DNA from: Thermoplasmata archaeon
GTDB lineage: Archaea; Thermoplasmatota; Thermoplasmata; Halarchaeoplasmatales; Halarchaeoplasmataceae
Direction of reading: 5' to 3'
DNA: 37,578 bases
NCBI GenBank assembly: GCA_003551675.1
Contig: PUNG01000138.1
Span: 1-37,578 of the forward strand
Of this stretch, positions 15,455-22,271 are shown in pieces (the first letter of the stretch is position 1; each line of letters starts with the position of its first letter). The notes under the pieces are model-generated. The model did no database searches and was not told the origin of the DNA. It saw nothing but the letters and a program-made list of their open reading frames with translations. A program made the position numbers and the translations under genes.

Positions 15455-16348
15455 TCAGTCTGGCTTTAGAAAATCAAATTTCAACGTATCTAGATCCAAG
15501 TCCCAGTCGTTTATATATATCAACAAATTCATCTGAGCTTGATAGAACCTTTTAGCGGATGTGAAGGAAAGCTGCACTATCCTATAAGGTCCCATCAGCG
15601 GCAGGTTAGCGTTGTGTAAAAATTGCGAGATCACATCATCCTCACCATATGACTCCAATATCAATTCTATCAACTCTTCGTCGGTCAAACCTATGTCTCC
15701 CTCCTCATCAAAAGCACCCATGATAGAGAGAGTAAACTGCTCAAGGTCGTTGGCTTTTTTTTCGATCATAGTCAAGTCTTCATGATATTCTATTTCAAAA
15801 TCGATCCAGTATATCTCACCGTCATCCGTGATTATACAATTTTGAGTGTTGGGCTCGCCGTGGTATAGATCCATCTTGTGGATGTCGGCTAGTCCCTCTG
15901 CTAGTTCCACTATCGTTTCCAATTTATCCTCAACACCTAATTCTTCATCCTGTAATATGTCATAGGCTATATCGCCGTCTATCTTTTCCACAAGTATTGC
16001 ATTCTCGTGAGGCGGATGATCTACTTCGATATCAGGGTTTAAACTTTTAAGATAATCCTTTTCCCGCTCTCGCCAGCGCTCATTATCGAGTATCTTTCTA
16101 GAACTGGTCCCTGAAAGAAGGCGAGAAAAATTGCTCAAAATACCGTTCAAATAGAACAGAGGTGGCCTTATCTTCACCAAATGGCTCCTACCTGTTTTTC
16201 CGTCTTGTATCTCCTTTATAACGCTGCCAAAATGTCCGTAACTGTTGTTACTCTCTTTGTTGAAAAAAGTAGACTCAAGATTGCTCTCATCTACAAGTTT
16301 GTCGATCTCATCTAAAGATCTTCTCTTCAATCCGCTCTTTTCCGCCAT
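15455..16348 (-). CDS. Protein-kinase-fold (APH/Kdo-kinase-like) protein with altered catalytic loop
   Basis: A 297-residue single-domain kinase-like protein. The catalytic loop reads YHGEPNTQNCII (about 162-173) and the metal site YWIDFEIEYHED (about 180-191). N-terminal glycine-rich and lysine elements are less clear (SYGHFGSVIKEIQDG, HLVKIRPP). In APH, Kdo-kinase and Bud32 relatives the loop is H-G-D; here the catalytic base Asp is Glu. The protein may be a weak or specialised kinase or a pseudokinase. I start at ATG 16348 because AGGTG lies 6 bases upstream; the ATG ten codons earlier lacks a site. Its target is unknown. Confidence 0.6.
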   Translation of the reverse strand: MAEKSGLKRRSLDEIDKLVDESNLESTFFNKESNNSYGHFGSVIKEIQDGKTGRSHLVKIRPPLFYLNGILSNFSRLLSGTSSRKILDNERWREREKDYLKSLNPDIEVDHPPHENAILVEKIDGDIAYDILQDEELGVEDKLETIVELAEGLADIHKMDLYHGEPNTQNCIITDDGEIYWIDFEIEYHEDLTMIEKKANDLEQFTLSIMGAFDEEGDIGLTDEELIELILESYGEDDVISQFLHNANLPLMGPYRIVQLSFTSAKRFYQAQMNLLIYINDWDLDLDTLKFDFLKPD

Positions 16349-16471
16349 ATCGGCCACCTTTAGGAGCAATTGAACCATGTGTATAGAGGGGTAATATAGT
16401 TTTTGCCCTCCTATATGCGATAAACGTTATAAAGATAAGCCATGTATCTATCTTAGACCGGGGCCATATGT

Positions 16472-17152
16472 ATGCTCAAAAAAGGACAAAAGTGGTACAA
16501 AATAGAGGACGTTGCTGAAAAGTACGAAGACAGCAGATTCACAGGCGGAGGAAAAATCTTGGATAAGAAGGAACGTGAAACACTTCTTTCACTAGTAGAT
16601 CCAAAGGATAAAAAAATTTTAGATATAGCTACTGGTACGGGGCGATTCGCTGAACTACTCTCTGAGAACGGAGCAGAGGTTATAGGGTTAGATGCAAGCA
16701 GAGAGATGTTACTGCAAAGTGAGATCGGATCTGTACAGGGCGATGCTTTGAGTCTTCCCTTTAAGGATGAAAGCTTCGATGTGTCGATCAGTATGCGATT
16801 TCTACATCTATTAGATCCTTCGGATATAGATGATTTTATCTCGGAAGTGGGAAGGGTCACCAAAGAGAAATTCGTATTTGAAAGTCTCCATCCGTTGAGT
16901 CTAAGGATGCTATACCAGTGGGCACTACCACAGGGTAGCAGACTCTATTCTAATTCCTTTTTAAAGGAAATATTCCATGAGGTCTCAGTGGTAAAAAAAG
17001 TGAAGTCTCACGAGAGATTCATAATACCTTATGGCATATATCAGTCGTTACCTTTGGATCTAACAGAAGAGATCATGGAACTCGATGAAAAGACAGCGGA
17101 AGATCAGGAGTGGTTAGCTTCTACCATCTACTGGGAAGTATTTTTTGAGTGA
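16472..17152 (+). CDS. Class I SAM-dependent methyltransferase (UbiE-like)
   Basis: 226 residues. The methyltransferase core is plain: KILDIATGTGRFAELLS (motif I), AEVIGLDASREMLLQ (motif II), SVQGDALSLPFKDESFDVSIS and MRFLHLLDPSDIDDFI. The C-terminal third diverges and probably forms the acceptor-binding cap. No substrate can be assigned from the context. Its last 25 bases overlap the 3' end of the convergent membrane-protein gene, a long coding overlap for this otherwise non-overlapping region. Confidence 0.8.
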   Translation: MLKKGQKWYKIEDVAEKYEDSRFTGGGKILDKKERETLLSLVDPKDKKILDIATGTGRFAELLSENGAEVIGLDASREMLLQSEIGSVQGDALSLPFKDESFDVSISMRFLHLLDPSDIDDFISEVGRVTKEKFVFESLHPLSLRMLYQWALPQGSRLYSNSFLKEIFHEVSVVKKVKSHERFIIPYGIYQSLPLDLTEEIMELDEKTAEDQEWLASTIYWEVFFE

Positions 17153-18018
17153 TTTGATGTGTCTTCTCGATCCCGATGGTCTCTTTCAGCATGTCCACAG
17201 TTTTCACAGTAGGCCGATCCGTCCGAACTCACATCTAATTCATTTTTCTTACACATAGGACATTTCTGCTTTTTGGAATTCGCGAACATCTCAGACCCAT
17301 GGGAGGTTTCTATTTCTTTGGAATAACCTATCTTTGGTTCGATTTTATCTGACTTCTCTCGTTCCCTTAAACTCTCTGCAACTCTTCTATAGCCGAAAGC
17401 AAAGGATAGATAACCCACCGACGTGAAGATGGTTGCTAACGACGTCATCCGCAGGCCTCTGAAGGCAACCTCATCAACATCTCCGTTGGTGATAAGGTAA
17501 GAGGAATATAAAACTAGCAGTACCAAGCTGAGACCGATCAAGATAGATGCGCCCAGGTAAAGATATTTTTTAGCCTTAGAATCCGCTATCTCGTAGACAA
17601 GGACAACTGGCATCAGTCCGTAAGCCATATTCGTTAACAAACTAAAGATGCCTCTATCCACAAACGAAGACTGGAGAGCATCTACAGTACGGAATTGATA
17701 ATCCATAGATGAACCTATCTGGTTGAAGACGAATCCCACGATTATCAATATTATAGCTATCTTCACTTTGGACCTATGATCATAGGATATCATCAGTGCA
17801 TCTTTGTATATCTGGAGTATTCCGTAAAGAAAGAAGATGATAGCTATTAAACTCACCAGTAGAGGAAAGCAAAGTAATGTCATAGGATCATCTCTTGGAT
17901 CTGCTGACCATGCATAAATCACCCCACCCATGATCAGAGCTGACAAAGCATAGATGCAAAAACCGCCTGTCATAAAGCCGAGACCGGATATAGTCGTTCC
18001 ATATCCTTTTTTAGACAT
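17128..18018 (-). CDS. Polytopic membrane protein with C-terminal zinc ribbon
   Basis: 296 residues: about seven hydrophobic helices over the first 215 residues (for example GFCIYALSALIMGGVIYAW, LLCFPLLVSLIAIIFFLYGI, YLYLGASILIGLSLVLLVLY), then a charged linker and a zinc ribbon with two CxxC pairs (CPMCKKNELD … YCENCGHAE). The tail after the ribbon is hydrophilic. Membrane proteins with a terminal zinc ribbon are frequent in archaea and mostly uncharacterised. It is followed on the same strand by nothing; upstream, 40 bases separate it from the HerA-like ATPase gene, so they may be cotranscribed. Confidence 0.7.
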   Translation of the reverse strand: MSKKGYGTTISGLGFMTGGFCIYALSALIMGGVIYAWSADPRDDPMTLLCFPLLVSLIAIIFFLYGILQIYKDALMISYDHRSKVKIAIILIIVGFVFNQIGSSMDYQFRTVDALQSSFVDRGIFSLLTNMAYGLMPVVLVYEIADSKAKKYLYLGASILIGLSLVLLVLYSSYLITNGDVDEVAFRGLRMTSLATIFTSVGYLSFAFGYRRVAESLREREKSDKIEPKIGYSKEIETSHGSEMFANSKKQKCPMCKKNELDVSSDGSAYCENCGHAERDHRDREDTSNHSKNTSQ

Positions 18019-18057
18019 ATATTTCTCTCTGCCCAGTGATATTATTTAAAAATTTCG

Positions 18058-19377
18058 TTAATATCTCTCTTCGTTTGGAAGAGCCGAGGCATCCACGCCC
18101 GTGTGAAGCGTGTGCCTTGGCCTTACCCGTGTCATCTGTAATTTTCTCGTTCTATCGTCGAGTATCATCGCCAATCCTCTTTTGAACTGCATCTTTCCCA
18201 CCATCTCGTCTAACCCTTTTCTCATATAGGACTGCTTTGCAACTTTTAAAGCTTCTAGATCATCTTTTGAAGTCATATTGTGTGCTATTATCAAGTCGGA
18301 CTGTCTTATGGCACTGGTATGTAGTGCGGAAGGTTCCTGAGTAGCGAGGATCAGCGATAAACCGGGATGACGACCCAACTTTATCCAGTCTATCAGCGGT
18401 TTAGAAGAGATAGTTTCTCCCTCAGAAGGCAGGAACAGATGAGCCTCGTCTATCAGCATGTAGATTATGGGGTACTCTTCCGTGATGTCTTTGGAAGTCT
18501 TAGACTCGACAAGATCCGCCTGTGACTGCATCTCGATGGTAGTGTACAACGTACGTTTAGCCATCTGTTCTCTTGCAAATATGGAAACGATCAGGTTCCT
18601 CAATTCGTACTTTCCGAGTCTGCCTAGATAGGATATATCTAGAACCGTTATCTTGCCGCCTTCGGCCATCTCCAAGTCCATACCGTCTTTGGAAAAAAGC
18701 TTCAAACCTTCGATCATGCTGAAGAGGTTTTTCAGCGTCTCCTTCCTGTCTTTATCCACATCGGCCTCGTTGACCTTACGATAAACGTCTTGGAAAGAAA
18801 AGTTAGCGTCTTCCTCTTTCAAGTCCGTTATGACCTGACTCAATAACGTACCCACTGGTTCAGTTATCTCGAGGTCGAAGAGGTCCAGCCATTCGTGGAT
18901 CTCGACCTTAGAGAGAGGTAGTTTCAACACCTCGTCACGATGTATATCTTTACCGTCTTTTTCGGCCTCGTCCATGGCAACTTGAGGTACCAATATCCTC
19001 ACCATGTCTTCCCAGCTTTTCGGTTCGATACCGAATCTTCGCATGACTTGTATCTCCCTCTTGTTGGTGTTACTTTTTTTAAGGCTGTGGAAAACGCTCA
19101 TGGTGTCCACAAGTATCAACGAGACTCTCTTCGAATATTCTTCTTTCAGCTTGGCGAAACCCTCCGCTATGACTCCAAGGGTGTAAGACTTGCCGGTACC
19201 TCTTTTTCCCACCACCAGCATGCAGTGAGGTGAAACGATATCGATGTAGGTCTCACCCATCTCTTCGTATTCGCCGCCGGGGTAAGATACGTTCCTGCCG
19301 AGATAGCAGGTTCCCTTGGTGCCGAGCTTTTCCGCTTTAGACTTCGAACGGCCGATTATCTCGTGGGTTTCTAGCAG
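18058..19377 (-). CDS. HerA-like (DUF87) hexameric ATPase, probable CTG start
   Basis: P-loop ATPase of the HerA/FtsK superfamily: Walker A VVGKRGTGKSYTLGV, Walker B IIYMLIDEAHLFLPSEG, and the downstream sensor-arginine region LGRHPGLSLILATQEPSALHTSAIRQSDLIIAHN. Starting at the first ATG (19260) would remove a conserved-looking N-terminus, because the same frame continues upstream as ETHEIIGRSKSKAEKLGTKG and CYLGRNVSYPGGEYEEM, matching what I recall of this archaeal family. There is no ATG, GTG or TTG before an in-frame TGA, but a CTG at 19377 is preceded by GAAGTG at 5 bases, the local ribosome-site spacing. That gives 439 residues. It begins 25 bases after the pilin-like gene. DNA- or membrane-translocase activity is possible; it is not the NurA-linked repair HerA by context. 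Confidence 0.8.
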   Translation of the reverse strand: MLETHEIIGRSKSKAEKLGTKGTCYLGRNVSYPGGEYEEMGETYIDIVSPHCMLVVGKRGTGKSYTLGVIAEGFAKLKEEYSKRVSLILVDTMSVFHSLKKSNTNKREIQVMRRFGIEPKSWEDMVRILVPQVAMDEAEKDGKDIHRDEVLKLPLSKVEIHEWLDLFDLEITEPVGTLLSQVITDLKEEDANFSFQDVYRKVNEADVDKDRKETLKNLFSMIEGLKLFSKDGMDLEMAEGGKITVLDISYLGRLGKYELRNLIVSIFAREQMAKRTLYTTIEMQSQADLVESKTSKDITEEYPIIYMLIDEAHLFLPSEGETISSKPLIDWIKLGRHPGLSLILATQEPSALHTSAIRQSDLIIAHNMTSKDDLEALKVAKQSYMRKGLDEMVGKMQFKRGLAMILDDRTRKLQMTRVRPRHTLHTGVDASALPNEERY

Positions 19378-19402
19378 TGTATCACTTCAAATTTACTATC
19401 AA

Positions 19403-19855
19403 CTAATCACGAGGAGTCACAAGTATAGTAGCAGTCTCGGTCCTAGTCATTTCACCTGAATATTCTGCAGTTATAGTTATATATCCATAAGATTCTCCAG
19501 GAGGTACGTTCAAATCTACTTCAGATAAATTAAACTCAGTCTCTCCATTTTCATCTGTCAATCTCACTGGCTCTTCAAAATTTCCTGTTCCACAACCCTC
19601 GATTGAAACTGTCACTCCTTCAAGTGGATCTCCGTTCTCGGCGTATGTTGTTACGTGGATAGTTGCTCCTGAGTTTTCACCCACTTCATCCTCATCGACT
19701 TCAATACTCCCCAGTTCCGTGCTCTGCGCACTCAGCATCCAACCGGCTATTATAGCGGTTCCAACACCAGCTATGACCACCAGGATGATCAGGTAGAGAG
19801 GTAGTCCTTCCAAAGCTCCTTTCTCGTCACTTCTTTTTAATGTTCTTCCCTTCAT
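19403..19855 (-). CDS. Archaeal type IV pilin-like protein with Ig-like domain
   Basis: 150 residues. The N-terminus KRSDEKG-ALEGLPLYLIIL has the class III signal layout: positive charges, Gly before the cut, Glu at +3 and a 20-residue hydrophobic helix that would form the pilus core. The remaining 110 residues form a beta-rich Ig/CarboxypepD-like domain (GATIHVTTYAENGDPLEGV, then DENGETEFNLS) ending in a short tail with no second membrane segment. It probably assembles at the cell surface after cleavage by an archaeal prepilin peptidase. It heads a short minus-strand unit with the HerA-like ATPase; no PilB/PilC-type assembly genes are in the window. Confidence 0.7.
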   Translation of the reverse strand: MKGRTLKRSDEKGALEGLPLYLIILVVIAGVGTAIIAGWMLSAQSTELGSIEVDEDEVGENSGATIHVTTYAENGDPLEGVTVSIEGCGTGNFEEPVRLTDENGETEFNLSEVDLNVPPGESYGYITITAEYSGEMTRTETATILVTPRD

Positions 19856-19961
19856 TCTATCCTTTGGTTGAACGAAAGATTCTATTTATTATTTTCGCAA
19901 AATGTAATGAGTATCTATTATGAGTGATTTAAAAATGCCGTTTGATACAAAATTGAACGGA

Positions 19962-20801
19962 TCATAGGACATCCACCTCATATATCTTACCTCCGTCCTT
20001 GTATATCCTTATGATCCCCTCAGAAGATACGACCATGGCTATGGCGTCGGTTCGGAGTGTTATATACGAGGCTGCAAAATGCCTTCCACCCAGCCCGTCC
20101 TCGATCCGAACATTTGAGTCGGTTCTGAACATCACGTATCTACCTGCTGCTATGGGGTTTCCGTACTTATCGATTACAAGAGCACCATCTAGCATGGCGA
20201 ACTCTTTGATCGTGTTCCAGTTTTCTTTGTCCTTTATGTTCTTCCTCGCCCCTGTGCGGTCCTCCAAAGGATTTTTGACTGATTCGGTGGTTTTGTTCAA
20301 AACGTTGTTCATATCGCCTATTATGAATAAAGCACCGGCCGGGAAACCTTCCTTACCCTCCCTCACTATCTTTGTACCGATATTGAAGAGATATTCCAGC
20401 AATTCAAGATCTATTCTACCTTCTATCTCATCCCTTAGATTTACGATACCAAGTTCTTTCATGTCAAAATACAATATGGTCTGTATGTCCGCTGATACCA
20501 CTAATAAAACTTCATCATCTTCATCGACGAGACCTTCAGCCGCACAGGAGAGAACAATATTTTTGGCCTGATCCAATACCTCGATACCTACGGCGGGAGA
20601 GTTATTAACATGGCGTATGTGCACGTTTTTTCTATTTATGAATGAAGAATAAGGCGGTTTAGGGGTGAATATAGTTATAGGAACTCTATCAACATTGTCA
20701 GACACTTTTTCCATCAACGTCCTAGACTCTGTAAAGATCAGTATGGACGTTGGTTTGACTTCATCCTTTGCCTTCAACACCGATTCGATTATTTCCGTCA
20801 T
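19962..20801 (-). CDS. dacZ: Archaeal diadenylate cyclase DacZ
   Basis: 279 residues. The C-terminal DAC domain has both signature motifs: MLDGALVIDKYGNPIAAG (DGA at about 205-207) and GLGGRHFAASYIT (about 236-248), plus EGFPAGALFIIGD. The N-terminal 115 residues form an alpha/beta domain of the pyruvate-kinase C-terminal type, the usual DacZ partner domain. The enzyme condenses two ATP to c-di-AMP, a messenger tied to potassium and osmotic control in archaea. The RHR of many DAC enzymes is RHF here. GGAG lies 9 bases before the ATG. RNase Z ends 72 bases upstream on the same strand, so a common transcript is possible. Confidence 0.9.
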   Translation of the reverse strand: MTEIIESVLKAKDEVKPTSILIFTESRTLMEKVSDNVDRVPITIFTPKPPYSSFINRKNVHIRHVNNSPAVGIEVLDQAKNIVLSCAAEGLVDEDDEVLLVVSADIQTILYFDMKELGIVNLRDEIEGRIDLELLEYLFNIGTKIVREGKEGFPAGALFIIGDMNNVLNKTTESVKNPLEDRTGARKNIKDKENWNTIKEFAMLDGALVIDKYGNPIAAGRYVMFRTDSNVRIEDGLGGRHFAASYITLRTDAIAMVVSSEGIIRIYKDGGKIYEVDVL

Positions 20802-20873
20802 ACGCTCGTTCTCCGATTAGTATCAAGGCCTTTTTATCCTTTTCGGCCGTTTAGGAGCTTTTTATCGACAAGA

Positions 20874-21788
20874 TCATAGACTATATTCTGAAAGATCATC
20901 TGGAACTTTGCTGGTTTCGAATATCTCTTTCGCTTGCTCCTCCAGTAGGTCTAAATCTTTGTATCTGGGACTTATGTGGAATAGATATAATCTATCGACT
21001 TCAGCCTTTCTAGCTACCTCCGCCGCCATCTTTGCCGTGGAGTGATGATGGCGCAACGCCGCGTCAGACAAAGAGGCGTCAAGAGTACTGTCATGTATCA
21101 GCACATCGGATCTAAAAGCCGCTTCGATGATCTCATTACAAGGTTTAGTGTCTCCAGAGTAAAACACTTTTTTACCCCGCCTCGGAGGACCTACTATCTC
21201 ATCGGGGCCTATGACCTTATCAGCAATTGTTATAGATTCACCCCGATGTATCTTGCTGAAAAGTGGGCCTTCGGGAACACCCATATCCAGAGCCTTTTTT
21301 TTGTTGAACCTACCCTTCTTGTCTCTTTCTTCAAAAAGATAGGCCAATGTAGGTACGTTGTGATCAGCCTTTATTGCGGTTACAGAAAAATCACCAAAGT
21401 CCAACCTTGCGGAAGGTTGTAATTCTGTTATGTGCACGGGAAAACCGGGTCTGAAATAACCTTTGAATATTATATCTTTAAGAACCCTCCCAGTGTCCCT
21501 CGGGCCAAATATTTCTACAGCTTTTTCCCTATCGTTCATGTTCATACTTTGTAACAATCCCGATAGTCCTAAGATATGATCCCCGTGTAGATGTGTAAGG
21601 AATACTTTGTCCACTTTCATAAAAGATAGTGATGAAGACATCAACTGTCTTTGTGTTCCCTCCCCACAATCGAACAACAGCACTTCACTATCCACCTTCA
21701 AAGCGATAGAAGAGACGTTCCTCTCCGGTATAGGATAACTTCCACCTGTTCCAAGGAAAACCAGTTTTATAGATGCTCTTGATGCCAT
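20874..21788 (-). CDS. rnz: Ribonuclease Z (tRNA 3' processing endonuclease)
   Basis: 304 residues, the usual length of the short form RNase Z. It is a metallo-beta-lactamase nuclease that trims tRNA 3' trailers so that CCA can be added, a step needed for the tRNA-His here, which lacks an encoded CCA. Motifs: FLGTGGSYPIPERNVSSIAL, LLFDCGEGTQRQLM, FLTHLHGDHILGL (zinc box), FYSGDTKPCNEI and HHHSTAKMAAEVARKA. I use ATG 21788 because GAGG lies 8 bases upstream; the longer frame begins at a non-ATG codon with no site. Divergent from the zinc-ribbon/Hef unit. Confidence 0.95.
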   Translation of the reverse strand: MASRASIKLVFLGTGGSYPIPERNVSSIALKVDSEVLLFDCGEGTQRQLMSSSLSFMKVDKVFLTHLHGDHILGLSGLLQSMNMNDREKAVEIFGPRDTGRVLKDIIFKGYFRPGFPVHITELQPSARLDFGDFSVTAIKADHNVPTLAYLFEERDKKGRFNKKKALDMGVPEGPLFSKIHRGESITIADKVIGPDEIVGPPRRGKKVFYSGDTKPCNEIIEAAFRSDVLIHDSTLDASLSDAALRHHHSTAKMAAEVARKAEVDRLYLFHISPRYKDLDLLEEQAKEIFETSKVPDDLSEYSL

Positions 21789-21868
21789 GCTTATATCCTC
21801 AGATCGTATTGAAAACACTACCGAAAGGGATTCATATAAAGGTTGACATCCTCGTCATGCAGGGATAT

Positions 21869-21877
21869 AACTTAAAT
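21869..21877 (+). promoter_or_regulatory. TATA-like box of the zinc-ribbon/Hef operon
   Basis: AACTTAAATAG region. It predicts a start near 21898, after the only upstream in-frame ATG (21857) and 16 nt before the proposed CTG start. Confidence 0.4.
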
Positions 21878-21913
21878 AGTTCAAAGTGTTTAAAATCGAT
21901 TACAGGTGGTAGA

Positions 21914-22246
21914 CTGGCAAAGAAAACCGAGGAAAAAGACACGGAGCCTTTAGACTTAGATGATGATATCGATGAAGAAATCAAAGAAAAATTTATGTCT
22001 AGATTGAAGGAAGGCAAAAGGATGGAAGCCTATGCGGAACACAGGACTAAAGATATGAACTACTGCTGTCTCTGTGAGACCATAAATTACAAAAAACTAC
22101 CCGGTAAAGATATAGGAAAAAAGTGGTTATGTTTAGATTGTCTGCGTAGGCTAAAAGAGGTTCTAGATAACCTGGACAAATGGGAGGAAGAATTAGCTTT
22201 GGAAGGAGAATTGGACGAACAGATGGATCAAGACATGGGTCTATGA
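21914..22246 (+). CDS. Small zinc-ribbon protein upstream of Hef, probable CTG start
   Basis: 110 residues with a compact zinc-binding module: CCLCETINYKKLPGKD … WLCLDCLRRLKEV, two CxxC pairs, between acidic helices. An in-frame extension runs upstream to 21773, but it crosses the promoter and overlaps the RNase Z start. The reading that fits promoter and ribosome site is CTG 21914 preceded by AGGTGG with 5 bases of spacing, giving (M)AKKTEEKDTEP. No ATG, GTG or TTG is available at that point. The family is not one I can name. It sits 25 bases before Hef on the same strand, so a role in DNA repair or an RNA/DNA-binding adaptor is possible. Confidence 0.65.
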   Translation: MAKKTEEKDTEPLDLDDDIDEEIKEKFMSRLKEGKRMEAYAEHRTKDMNYCCLCETINYKKLPGKDIGKKWLCLDCLRRLKEVLDNLDKWEEELALEGELDEQMDQDMGL

Positions 22247-22271
22247 TGTAAAACCATTGGGAGCAGTTGGA

